DNA of 37,039 bases from Prochloron sp. SulCav_FS08_3_32_3330 (GTDB lineage: Bacteria; Cyanobacteriota; Cyanobacteriia; Cyanobacteriales; DYNF01), in the NCBI GenBank assembly GCA_020721205.1, contig DYNF01000040.1, positions 1 through 37,039 on the forward strand, given 5' to 3'. Of this stretch, positions 25,363 through 32,605 are shown piece after piece (position 1 is the stretch's first letter; each line of letters opens with the position of its first letter). The translations under genes were made by a program, and so were the position numbers. The notes under the pieces are model-generated. The model was not told where the DNA came from and ran no database searches. It saw nothing but the letters and a program-made list of their open reading frames with translations.

Positions 25363-25435
25363 TTATAGCAACAGGTTTTAAGCAACGGGTTGAAACCCGT
25401 TGCTACATAAACAAAACCTGCCTACGCAGGTTGAA
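25363..25435. repeat. Solo interior module of the MITE, inverted, upstream of petB
   Basis: The complement of this stretch reads TTCAACCTGCGTAGGCAGG, then TTTTGTTTATGTAG, then the GCAACGGGTT/AACCCGTTGC palindrome, in the same order and spacing as the right half of both MITEs (compare 24006-24059 and 27034-27085). The CAGGGCG ends are missing. It is in the leader of petB, 90-165 bp before the start codon. Confidence 0.8.
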
Positions 25436-25527
25436 TTAACTGGTAACTGCTAACTGAAATGATCAAAGATATGATACAGTTTTTTTAAATCAAGACATTT
25501 ATTTTTTAAGCAAAATAGCAACTTCTA

Positions 25528-26196
25528 ATGTTCACTAAAGAAGTAACGGACTCTAAAGTATATCAATGGTTTCAGGATCGTCTCGAAATTGGGGCAATCT
25601 CTGATGACATTTCTAGCAAATATGTACCGCCCCATGTCAATATTTTCTATTGCTTAGGTGGAATTACCTTAACTTGCTTTTTAATTCAGTTTGCTACCGG
25701 GTTTGCTATGACTTTCTACTACAAACCCACTGTAGCTGAAGCTTTTTCCTCTGTACAGTACATCATGAATGATGTTAACTTCGGTTGGCTCATTCGTTCT
25801 GTTCATCGCTGGTCTGCCAGTATGATGGTGTTAATGATGATTCTCCACGTTTTCCGAGTTTATTTAACTGGCGGTTTCAAAAAGCCTAGAGAATTAACTT
25901 GGGTAGTGGGTGTAACTATGGCGGTGATTACCGTTTCCTTTGGTGTAACTGGCTATTCTTTACCTTGGGATCAAGTAGGATATTGGGCGGTGAAAATCGT
26001 TTCTGGTGTTCCTGCGGCTATTCCCGTAGTAGGAGATCAACTTGTAGAATTGATGCGCGGAAGTGCCAGTGTAGGACAAGCGACTTTAACCCGTTTCTAC
26101 AGCATTCATACCTTCGTTTTGCCTTGGTTAATGGCGGTATTTATGTTAATGCACTTTTTAATGATTCGTAAACAAGGTATTTCTGGTCCCTTGTAA
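25528..26196 (+). CDS. petB: Cytochrome b6
   Basis: The 222-residue cytochrome b6 is the haem-bearing core of the cytochrome b6f complex in the thylakoid membrane. It has four membrane helices; the bis-His haem ligands are in [21 protein letters not shown] and in [19 protein letters not shown]. Cys42 in FYCLGGIT corresponds to the Cys that binds haem cn covalently. Length equals that of other PetB. It is followed by petD after 96 bp, the usual petBD operon. Confidence 0.98.
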   Translation: MFTKEVTDSKVYQWFQDRLEIGAISDDISSKYVPPHVNIFYCLGGITLTCFLIQFATGFAMTFYYKPTVAEAFSSVQYIMNDVNFGWLIRSVHRWSASMMVLMMILHVFRVYLTGGFKKPRELTWVVGVTMAVITVSFGVTGYSLPWDQVGYWAVKIVSGVPAAIPVVGDQLVELMRGSASVGQATLTRFYSIHTFVLPWLMAVFMLMHFLMIRKQGISGPL

Positions 26197-26292
26197 ATTA
26201 AATTTAAAATATGACGATAGGCACTTTACTTATCGTCTTATTTTCGCTTAATTCCCTTGACTTAAATTTTTATCAATTAAAAGGATTTCTCC

Positions 26293-26772
26293 ATGTCAAT
26301 TAAAAAACCGGATCTTAGCGATCCAGAATTACGCGCTAAAATAGCGAAAGGCATGGGTCATAATTACTACGGTGAACCTGCTTGGCCCAATGATCTTTTA
26401 TATATGTTTCCAGTGTGTATTATTGGTACACTGGGTTTAGTAGTATGTTTAGGGGTTTTAGATCCTGCCCTTTTGGGTGAACCTGCTGATCCTTTCGCTA
26501 CTCCTCTGGAAATTTTACCTGAATGGTATCTTTACCCTGTATTCCAAATTTTACGGGTGTTACCGAGTAAATTATTAGGTATTGCTTGTCAAGGTGCGAT
26601 TCCTTTAGGATTAATGCTTGTACCTTTTATTGAAAGTATTAATAAGTATCAAAATCCTTTCCGTCGCCCGATCGCCACTACTGTATTTTTATTTGGTACG
26701 GCAGTTGCTTTATGGTTGGGTGCGGGAGCGATTTTTCCCATTGACAAATCTTTAACTCTTGGCTTATTCTAA
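26293..26772 (+). CDS. petD: Cytochrome b6f subunit IV
   Basis: The 159-residue subunit IV has three membrane helices and completes the quinol-oxidising site with cytochrome b6. The PEWY motif ([14 protein letters not shown], about 77-90) is intact. The N-terminus '[32 protein letters not shown]' and C-terminal '[15 protein letters not shown]' are typical. An AAAGGAT site precedes the ATG. A terminator lies 50 bp past the stop. Confidence 0.97.
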   Translation: MSIKKPDLSDPELRAKIAKGMGHNYYGEPAWPNDLLYMFPVCIIGTLGLVVCLGVLDPALLGEPADPFATPLEILPEWYLYPVFQILRVLPSKLLGIACQGAIPLGLMLVPFIESINKYQNPFRRPIATTVFLFGTAVALWLGAGAIFPIDKSLTLGLF

Positions 26773-26821
26773 GAGTTAAAATTAAGAAAAGATACAAGCT
26801 TTTGCTTCCTTTTTAGGAATA

Positions 26822-26855
26822 AAAAAACTCCTCCAAAATTGAGGGGTTTTTTTAT
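26822..26855 (+). terminator. petBD terminator
   Basis: AAAAAACTCCTC (26822-26833) pairs with GAGGGGTTTTTT (26841-26852) through one G-U pair, with a 7-base loop and a T-run. It lies 50 bp after petD. Confidence 0.85.
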
Positions 26856-26926
26856 TTATTAGAGATACAGCATTTTGCACAACCATGAGGTACAACCCTC
26901 ACCCCCCAACCCCCTCTCCCACAGGC

Positions 26927-27110
26927 GAGGGCGTTTTCATTCTTTTTTTTTCAACAGGTTAAAACCTGTTGCTACCCAAACAAAACCCGTCTTTACGGGT
27001 TATATGATTAAATATTAACTAATATTAAAAAATTAAACCTGCGTAGGCAGGTTTTGTTTATGTAGCAACGGGTTTCAACCCGTTGCTTTTTGGAGAATGA
27101 AAACGCCCTG
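26927..27110. mobile_element. MITE copy 2 (184 bp)
   Basis: The right end AGAATGAAAACGCCCTG (ending at 27110) is identical to copy 1; the left end reads GAGGGCGTTTTCATTCT from 26927, with the first base changed. The interior is highly similar to 23900-24082. A 16-bp direct repeat, CTCCCACAGGCGAGGG, occurs at 26916-26931 and at 27111-27126, so it overlaps the left end: an imperfect or enlarged duplication compared with the 9 bp of copy 1. It inserted in a CCCCTCTCCCACAGGCGAGGGGG-type repeat (26892-26931), common in cyanobacteria. It is downstream of petD. Confidence 0.85.
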
Positions 27111-27223
27111 CTCCCACAGGCGAGGGGGAGGAAAAATTGTACCTAACCGTTACGCAAAGGGCTGTATACACGAAAGTCTAACTAATAATTAATTATAATC
27201 GTGTTTTCGTCAATTCTCCTCCT

Positions 27224-27251
27224 CATTACTCATTACTCATTACTCATTACT
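27224..27251. repeat. Heptamer array CATTACT x4
   Basis: Four perfect units of CATTACT. The stop codon of the minus-strand gene (27247-27249 read as TAA) falls inside the last unit. Confidence 0.9.
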
Positions 27252-27528
27252 TGCTGTTTCCGTGAGTGGGGCAGGGTAAAGGATCAACAGTGCGATCTAA
27301 CCAGCCCACCGCTTGACTTAAATGGGCGATCGCCTCGGTTTTTTCTTGTTTTAAAAGAAAAACTAAACCAGAGGAAACCTGTTGTGCCGCCTGTGCTTGA
27401 CGATTATTTTTTAATTTATGCCAGTCATTCGGGGCGATCGCCAAACGCTCGGCTAAAATTTGAGCTAATTCAAGATTACTAAGATTTTCAATAGATTGAT
27501 TTTGAGAAAGGGGAGAAATTAAAGACAT
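27247..27528 (-). CDS. Small conserved cyanobacterial protein (DUF6439-like)
   Basis: The 93-residue soluble protein has a helical core: 'NLSNLELAQILAERLAIAPNDWHKLKNNRQAQAAQQVSSGLVFLLKQ', then 'KTEAIAHLSQAVGWLDRTVDPLPCPTHG'. I believe this matches DUF6439, a small conserved cyanobacterial family, but that name is from memory. Function is unknown. The C-terminal stop lies in a CATTACT heptamer array, so the last residues may be family-atypical. It stands alone on the minus strand. Confidence 0.65.
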   Translation of the reverse strand: MSLISPLSQNQSIENLSNLELAQILAERLAIAPNDWHKLKNNRQAQAAQQVSSGLVFLLKQEKTEAIAHLSQAVGWLDRTVDPLPCPTHGNSK

Positions 27529-27572
27529 AAAATAAAATCTAAATTAAGTGAATTTGACATTTTATTTGATCA

Positions 27573-27705
27573 GGTTCGTTGTTGCGCTTTAGCGCTATAA
27601 ATTTATTGTACTTCTTCGGTTCGTTGTTGCACTTCAGCGCGATAAATTTATTGTACTTCTTCGGTTCGTTGTTGCGCTTCAGCGCTATAAATTTATTGTA
27701 CTTCA
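27573..27705. repeat. Three 45-bp tandem repeats (GGTTCGTTGTTGCGC family)
   Basis: Units start at 27573, 27618 and 27663, a period of 45 bp. Each begins GGTTCGTTGTTGC, continues with GCTTTAGCGC or a CTTCAGCGC variant, and ends ATAAATTTATTGTACTTC. An inverted partner, GGTGCTAAATGCACAAACAAACC, follows near 27720. This parallels the three 44-bp units at 13933-14064. It lies between rdgB and the DUF6439-like gene. Confidence 0.85.
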
Positions 27706-27751
27706 GAGCTAAAATAAGTGGTGCTAAATGCACAAACAAACCTAAGATAAG

Positions 27752-28330
27752 CTATATTTTAAGATTTTTTAATTGAGGAATTAAAGCTTGAAAAGCTTTA
27801 CCACGATGACTAATTTTTTGTTTTTCAGCTAAAGACATTTGGGCAAAAGTTTGACTTTTTTCGGGTAGATAAAAAATCGGATCATAACCAAAACCTCCCT
27901 CCCCTTTAATCTCGGTTAAAATTTCCCCTTCACAAGTGCCTTCTGTGGTTAACATAATATCACCTTGAGGATTAGAAATAGCAATTACACACATAAATTT
28001 AGCTTTACGATTGGGGTTATTTTCTAACTCTTTTAATACCCGATTAATCCGCTCCTCATTTGTCTTTCCATAACGGGCAGAATAGACTCCCGGAGAACCA
28101 TTGAGGGCTTCTATTGCTAATCCAGAATCGTCAGCGATCGCCCATAAATTTAAAGCCTTTGCCACTGCCGAAGCTTTTAAACAAGCATTTTCGAGAAAAG
28201 TTGTCCCCGTTTCTTCAATTTCTAACTCTTTTGGTTGTAATTCAAGTTGCCAGTCTAAATCTTGTAAATAGTCTTGCATTTCCTTAAGTTTACCCGAATT
28301 ACTGGTAGCAACAATTAATTTTTTAGTCAT
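27752..28330 (-). CDS. rdgB: Non-canonical purine NTP pyrophosphatase (RdgB/HAM1)
   Basis: The 192-residue enzyme hydrolyses ITP, dITP and XTP to the monophosphate and so keeps deaminated purines out of nucleic acid. Family motifs are VATSNSGKLKE (7-17), the catalytic ADDSGL (about 66-71), PGVYSARY and, near the end, GGFGYDPIF and EKQKISHRGKA. Length is standard. It is the downstream gene of the phosphoglucomutase-rdgB series on the minus strand, separated from it by a five-unit heptamer array. Confidence 0.95.
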   Translation of the reverse strand: MTKKLIVATSNSGKLKEMQDYLQDLDWQLELQPKELEIEETGTTFLENACLKASAVAKALNLWAIADDSGLAIEALNGSPGVYSARYGKTNEERINRVLKELENNPNRKAKFMCVIAISNPQGDIMLTTEGTCEGEILTEIKGEGGFGYDPIFYLPEKSQTFAQMSLAEKQKISHRGKAFQALIPQLKNLKI

Positions 28331-28342
28331 AATTATAATTTA

Positions 28343-28377
28343 GTTATTTGTTATTTGTTATTTGTTATTTGTTATTG
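28343..28377. repeat. Heptamer array GTTATTT x5 at the pgm stop
   Basis: Four GTTATTT units and one GTTATTG run from 28343 to 28377. The stop codon of the phosphoglucomutase gene (TAA on the minus strand, 28372-28374) lies inside the last unit. The array fills the space to the rdgB start codon. Confidence 0.9.
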
Positions 28378-29799
28378 ATCCGCCCAATTTTTAGCCCAAT
28401 TAAGAATAGTTTGAACTGTATTAATAGAATTAGCTTCACAATATAATCTTAACACAGGTTCAGTACCACTAAAGCGAATTAATAACCAACTTTCATCCTC
28501 TAATCTGAATTTATAACCGTCTTGTGTGGTACATTTGATCACATTTTGATCAGCTATTTTTGTTAAAGGATTATTTTGTAAAGAATTTTCTAACATCGTG
28601 CGACTTTCCAGATCTTTTAAATGTAAATCAATCCGATCATAGACAGAATTAAAATTAGTTTTTAACTTTAATTCTTCATAAAGTTGACTTAAATCTTTAC
28701 CCGTTTTTACCATTGCTTCTAATACATAAAGAGCGGATAAAAGGGCATCTCTTTCAGGAATATGATGCCCAAAACCGATCCCCCCTGACTCCTCTCCTCC
28801 TAATAAAACAGTATGATCTAACATTCTTTGCGCTATATATTTATAGCCGATCGCTGTTTCAAAAATAGGTAAATTAGATAATTGAGCTACTTTTTCAAAT
28901 AAATCAGAGCCACTTACGGTTTTAATTACTTCTCCTGTTAATTTTTTTCTTTCTGCTAAATGGTCAATTAAGATCGGGATTAATATTTGTGAACTCAAAA
29001 AATTACCCTGACTATCTACCGCCGCAATCCGATCACTATCACCATCAAAGATAAATCCTACTTTTAAATTATCATTATTTTTTCTATTTTCAGTGCGTAT
29101 TAATCGGAAAAATTTAGATAAATATTTCGGTAAAGGCTCAGGCGCTCCCCCATCAAATAAAGGATTGCGATCGCTATTAATTTCCGTAATAGATACCCCT
29201 AAAAGACGCTCTAAACCACCACTAGCCGCCCCGTGCATCACATCAGCATAAATAGAGATTTTTCCTGCTTTGATATAAGCCAAAATCTCATCTAAATCCA
29301 CCTGTTTCTTTAATTGACTACAATAACTTTCCCAAGGATCAAATGTATCAATCAAACCACAAGGACGGGAAAAAGTTAGATTTTTAGCTAATAAATCCTC
29401 TATTTTTGCCGTCACATCCGTATCTACAGAGCCTCCAAAAGCTCCTTTTACTTTTAAGCCTAAATAATTAGCCGGATTATGACTAGCTGTCAAAACTAAA
29501 GCTCCCAAATAATTATGAGCTTTTACTCCCCAACTTAAAGCAGGAGTAGGGGCATAAGTTTGTGCTAAAGACACATCAAAACCCATTTCTTGCACCGCCA
29601 CAGCCGTAATTTGAGCGAATTTTTCCGCTAAAAAACGGCGATCGTAACCAATTAAAATACGACGAGAAACTGTTAGATTGCTATAAGTTTCTGCTAATAT
29701 TTCAGCAGAAGCTTGAGCAACTTTAAACACATTTTCAAAGGTAAAATCTTTAGCAATAATACCTCGCCAACCATCCGTACCAAATTTAATTTTATTCAT
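28372..29799 (-). CDS. Phosphoglucomutase/phosphomannomutase family protein
   Basis: The 475-residue enzyme is in the alpha-D-phosphohexomutase family. The phosphoserine loop is TASHNP with Ser106; the Mg site is DGDSDR (252-257); the sugar-binding loop is GGEESGG (334-340); the phosphate-binding loop RFSGTEP is near 446-452. It should interconvert glucose-1-P and glucose-6-P, or mannose equivalents; the choice cannot be made from sequence. It resembles the shorter cyanobacterial type (Slr1334-like), not the long Pgm. Both its stop codon and its start codon touch heptamer arrays. Confidence 0.9.
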   Translation of the reverse strand: MNKIKFGTDGWRGIIAKDFTFENVFKVAQASAEILAETYSNLTVSRRILIGYDRRFLAEKFAQITAVAVQEMGFDVSLAQTYAPTPALSWGVKAHNYLGALVLTASHNPANYLGLKVKGAFGGSVDTDVTAKIEDLLAKNLTFSRPCGLIDTFDPWESYCSQLKKQVDLDEILAYIKAGKISIYADVMHGAASGGLERLLGVSITEINSDRNPLFDGGAPEPLPKYLSKFFRLIRTENRKNNDNLKVGFIFDGDSDRIAAVDSQGNFLSSQILIPILIDHLAERKKLTGEVIKTVSGSDLFEKVAQLSNLPIFETAIGYKYIAQRMLDHTVLLGGEESGGIGFGHHIPERDALLSALYVLEAMVKTGKDLSQLYEELKLKTNFNSVYDRIDLHLKDLESRTMLENSLQNNPLTKIADQNVIKCTTQDGYKFRLEDESWLLIRFSGTEPVLRLYCEANSINTVQTILNWAKNWADQ

Positions 29800-29804
29800 T
29801 ATTT

Positions 29805-29902
29805 GTTATTGGTTATTTGTTATTTGTTATTTGTTATTTGTTATTTGTCATTTGTCATTTGTCATTGGTCATTGGTCATTGGTCATTGGTCATTGGTCAT
29901 TT
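29805..29902. repeat. Heptamer array, 14 units in two blocks, at the pgm start
   Basis: From left to right there is one GTTATTG, then five GTTATTT, two GTCATTT, five GTCATTG and a final GTCATTT. The change from GTT to GTC is sharp at 29847. It begins 6 bp outside the pgm start codon (29797-29799 read as CAT), so it forms the whole near 5' leader of pgm. It is followed by CACTATCAACTAT direct repeats up to the grx stop. Confidence 0.92.
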
Positions 29903-29919
29903 GTATTAACTGTCCACTA

Positions 29920-30186
29920 TCAACTATCCACTATCAACTGATCTAATTTACCTTGGGATTCTAAAGCATAAATATCATCACAGCCCCCAATATGCTCATC
30001 ATTAATAAAAATTTGCGGTAGGCTAGTGCGTCCACTGGCACGTTGAGCCATTTTTGTCCTAGCTTTATTATCTCCATCAATACAATATTCCGCAAATTTT
30101 ACCCCTTTTTTCTTTAAAAGAGCTTTAGCACGGATACAAAAAGGACAATAAGTCCATGTATAAATCTCAACTTTTGTGGATTTCAT
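29920..30186 (-). CDS. grxC: Glutaredoxin (GrxC type)
   Basis: The 88-residue dithiol glutaredoxin has the active site CPFC (Cys14, Cys17), then RTSLPQIFINDEHIGGCDD with the cis-Pro and the GG glutathione-binding pair. It reduces protein and small-molecule disulfides with glutathione in the cytoplasm. The CPFC variant is seen in one of the two glutaredoxins of Synechocystis. Length is normal. Confidence 0.93.
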   Translation of the reverse strand: MKSTKVEIYTWTYCPFCIRAKALLKKKGVKFAEYCIDGDNKARTKMAQRASGRTSLPQIFINDEHIGGCDDIYALESQGKLDQLIVDS

Positions 30187-30257
30187 ATTCCTCAGTTTAA
30201 ATAATGTTGCAATATATTAAGAAATGTATCTTGATTGTAACCTAAATTTATTCTCTC

Positions 30258-30291
30258 AAATCCCCGACTTTTCTAAAAAAGTCGGGGATTT
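30258..30291. terminator. AAATCCCCGACTTTT palindrome upstream of petC
   Basis: Perfect arms AAATCCCCGACTTTT (30258-30272) and AAAAGTCGGGGATTT (30277-30291) enclose a 4-base loop. It is the third clear copy of the family at 2062-2096. It lies between the divergent grxC and petC genes, so it would not end either; its role there may be structural. Confidence 0.7.
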
Positions 30292-30375
30292 TAAAGTCTT
30301 GTGGTTATTTTTTAATTTTTTTGTTATATTACTTAATAGTTATGCAATTATAAAATTTACAAAAATTTACAACTC

Positions 30376-30909
30376 ATGGACAATAGTATATCAATGGAAG
30401 CGCCTTCAATGTCGCGCCGACAACTGCTAAATTTCTTAACTGGAGCGGTTTTAGCCACTACAGCTACCGGAGCTTTATATCCTGTGGTTAAATTTTTCAC
30501 TCCCCCAACGGAAGCCAGTAAAGGAGGAGCAATTCTGGCTAAAGATAAAATGGGGAATGTGATCCCGGCTTCTCAGATTTTAGCTGAAGCACCCGGAAGT
30601 CGGGCTTTAATCGCCGGATTAGCGGGAGAGCCTACCTATTTAATTGTTAAGGAAGGTGGCACTTTAGATACAATGGGTATTGTCAACAATTGTACTCATT
30701 TAGGCTGTACTTTTCCTTGGAATCCTAACGATAATCAGTTTCAATGTCCTTGTCACGGCTCTCAATATGCCCCGGATGGCACTGTGGAAAGAGGTCCGGC
30801 AAATCGTCCGTTAAAATTGGTTAATGTGCGTTTAGAAGGAGAAGCGATTTGGATTTCTCCTTGGATCGCACTGGATCCCCGCACAGGCGAAAAACCTTGG
30901 TGGGTTTAA
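30376..30909 (+). CDS. petC: Rieske iron-sulfur protein, PetC2-like isoform
   Basis: The 177-residue protein is the 2Fe-2S subunit of the cytochrome b6f complex. A Tat-type N-terminus (SRRQLLNFLTGAVL, Arg14-Arg15) serves as membrane anchor. Cluster ligands are Cys106 and His108 (CTHLGC) and Cys124 and His127 (CPCHGS); Cys111-Cys126 would be the disulfide. The major cyanobacterial PetC has GRRQFMNLLTFGT and CTHLGCVVPWN and is followed by petA. Here the text is CTHLGCTFPWN with IPASQILAEAPGSRAL, closer to what I recall of minor PetC2 proteins, and no petA follows. A stress- or light-specific isoform is inferred. Confidence 0.85.
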   Translation: MDNSISMEAPSMSRRQLLNFLTGAVLATTATGALYPVVKFFTPPTEASKGGAILAKDKMGNVIPASQILAEAPGSRALIAGLAGEPTYLIVKEGGTLDTMGIVNNCTHLGCTFPWNPNDNQFQCPCHGSQYAPDGTVERGPANRPLKLVNVRLEGEAIWISPWIALDPRTGEKPWWV

Positions 30910-30930
30910 TAGATTTCTTACAGAAGTCGA

Positions 30931-31052
30931 GTAATAAGTAATAAGTAATAAGAATAAGAATTGATAATTTCTTTATGAAAATTGATGTTACTTGTTACTT
31001 TTCCAAGAAGTTTCATTATTAGTTTATATAGCAACGGGTTGAAACCCGTTGC
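30931..31052. repeat. GTAATAA heptamers and a GCAACGGGTT palindrome
   Basis: Three GTAATAA units (30931-30951) are followed at 31031-31052 by the GCAACGGGTT/AACCCGTTGC palindrome. The palindrome also forms part of both MITEs and of 25382-25403 and 33441-33462. It is in the leader of the next gene. Confidence 0.8.
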
Positions 31053-31080
31053 CTTCCCTTAATTAATCGAGGTTAAAACA

Positions 31081-32058
31081 ATGGAAATTAAAAAAAAAGA
31101 TTTAGATCAATATAGCAATAAAATTTATGATGCTATTATTATTGGAGGAGGTGCTGGTGGTTTATCGGCGGGTATTTATTTACAAAGATTTTGTCTTTCT
31201 AGTTTAATTATTGATAAGGGTAAAGCTCGGTCTTTTTGGATGCAGGAATTACATAATTATTTAGGGCTTCCTTCTGATACTCCGGGACGAAATTTATTAA
31301 AACAAGGGAAACAACAATATGAGGAAGTAAATGGTCATTTACTTAATGGTTATGTGGAAGAAATTACGGAGGAAGATGAACATTTTTTAGTTAAAGTTAA
31401 AGTAGGTCGTCAAAATACGATTGAGACTACTTTTAAAGCTAAATATATTGTTGCCGCTAGTGGTATTATAGACCATCTTCCCCCTTTAGAAGATATGAAA
31501 AATGTGTTTGATTATGCTGGTTATAATCTTCATGTTTGTATGGTGTGTGATGGTTATGAAATGGTGGGTAAAAAATGCGGTTTTATTGCGGGAAGTGAAG
31601 CTAGTATTCGAGAAATGATTTGGAATTTAAGTTGGTTTACTCCTCATATTACAATCTTTACTCATGGGCTTTTTGAAATGAGTCCAGAGTTAAAAGAAAT
31701 TTTAGCAGAAAATAATTTTTCTGTGGTAGAAACTCCGATTAAACAGTTTTTAGGTCATGATCATCAAATGAGTGGAATTGAGTTGATAGATGGCACTATT
31801 ATTAAAGTAGAAACTGGTTTAATTTCTATGGGATCAAAATATCATAATACTTATCTTGAAAATTTTGATTTGGAAAGAAAAGGTGGTAATTTAATTACTG
31901 ATAAAATGTGTCGCACTTCTCATCCCCGAATTTTTGCGATCGGGGATTTAAAAGTCGGTTTAAATCAAGTAGTTATTGCCGCCGGAGATGGGGCTTTATC
32001 CGCTACTCAAATCTGGCGGGATCTCTGTCGTAAATCTCATCATAAACAACCACTTTAA
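31081..32058 (+). CDS. Thioredoxin-reductase-like flavoprotein (DDOR candidate)
   Basis: The 325-residue protein has the fold of low-molecular-weight thioredoxin reductase. IIIGGGAGGLSAG (19-31) binds FAD, CMVCDGYE carries the redox pair Cys153/Cys156, and IFAIGDLKVG is the second FAD motif. The middle domain normally has GGGDSA and HRRxxxR for NADPH; here it reads IAGSEAS and no Arg cluster is seen, so NADPH use is doubtful. This fits the cyanobacterial diflavin-linked disulfide oxidoreductases (DDOR, such as Slr0600) that lack NADPH activity. The electron donor is not known. A GAGGT site precedes the ATG. Its last three codons and stop are repeated downstream. Confidence 0.8.
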   Translation: MEIKKKDLDQYSNKIYDAIIIGGGAGGLSAGIYLQRFCLSSLIIDKGKARSFWMQELHNYLGLPSDTPGRNLLKQGKQQYEEVNGHLLNGYVEEITEEDEHFLVKVKVGRQNTIETTFKAKYIVAASGIIDHLPPLEDMKNVFDYAGYNLHVCMVCDGYEMVGKKCGFIAGSEASIREMIWNLSWFTPHITIFTHGLFEMSPELKEILAENNFSVVETPIKQFLGHDHQMSGIELIDGTIIKVETGLISMGSKYHNTYLENFDLERKGGNLITDKMCRTSHPRIFAIGDLKVGLNQVVIAAGDGALSATQIWRDLCRKSHHKQPL

Positions 32059-32318
32059 AATTCAAAATTCAAAATTCAAAATTCAAAATTCAAAAATAAG
32101 GATCAGCAACCACTTTAAAATTCAAAATTCAAAATTCAAAATTCAAAATTCAAAAATAAGGATCAGCAACCACTTTAAAATTCAAAATTCAAAATTCAAA
32201 ATTCAAAAATAAAGAACAGCAACCACTTTAAAATTCAAAATTCAAAATTCAAAATTCAAAAATAAGGATCAGCAACCACTTTAAAATTCAAAATTCAAAA
32301 TTCAAAAATAAAGAACAG
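32047..32318. repeat. Five-unit ladder repeat containing AAAATTC heptamers
   Basis: Each unit is CAACCACTTT, then AAAATTC repeated, then AAAAATAAGGATCAG or AAAAATAAAGAACAG. Units start at 32047, 32107, 32167, 32220 and 32273, with 5, 5, 4, 4 and 3 heptamers. The first unit begins inside the preceding gene: CAACCACTTTAA encodes its final Gln-Pro-Leu and stop. It ends at CAACAAAATTGTTG (32319-32332), just before the rpmI promoter region. Confidence 0.93.
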
Positions 32319-32326
32319 CAACAAAA

Positions 32327-32356
32327 TTGTTGCATTGACAAAAAATATGATACAAT
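32327..32356 (+). promoter_or_regulatory. Possible rpmI promoter
   Basis: A -35-like TTGTTG (32327-32332) and a -10-like TACAAT (32351-32356) have 18-bp spacing, 30 bp before the rpmI ATG. A TTGACA at 32335-32340 lies between them but has no -10 at the right distance. Confidence 0.4.
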
Positions 32357-32385
32357 GGTGAATTGTGTCGAATTGACGTTTAATT

Positions 32386-32589
32386 ATGCCTAAACTAAAA
32401 ACTCGCAAAGCCGCAGCAAAAAGATTTAGAGTGACAGGAAGTGGGAAAAAAATCCTTCGCCGTAAAGCATTCAAAAATCACTTGTTGCAGAAAAAATCAT
32501 CTGAGCGCCTTCGTCGTCGCTTATCTGCTCTTACTTTAGTAGATGAAGCCGATGAGAAAAATGTTCGTAAAATGCTTCCCTATCTTTAA
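32386..32589 (+). CDS. rpmI: 50S ribosomal protein L35
   Basis: The 67-residue basic protein is L35 of the large ribosomal subunit: [20 protein letters not shown] at the N-terminus, [21 protein letters not shown] in the middle and RKMLPYL at the end, all typical. It is the first gene of rpmI-rplT; infC, which often comes before them in bacteria, is absent here. Confidence 0.97.
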   Translation: MPKLKTRKAAAKRFRVTGSGKKILRRKAFKNHLLQKKSSERLRRRLSALTLVDEADEKNVRKMLPYL

Positions 32590-32605
32590 AGTTAAATTAA
32601 TTTTA

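Noticed and set aside
27201-27482. Plus-strand frame opposite the DUF6439-like gene
   Set aside because: Starts in heptamer repeats and is antisense to a better supported gene.
27539-27776. Short frames on both strands in the 45-bp triplet
   Set aside because: Produced by the tandem repeat; residues repeat every 15 codons.
29713-29946. A plus-strand frame over the pgm start region
   Set aside because: Antisense to pgm and the heptamer array; no support.
31976-32212. A 78-codon frame over the end of the flavoprotein gene
   Set aside because: It is the translation of the AAAATTC ladder repeat in another frame.
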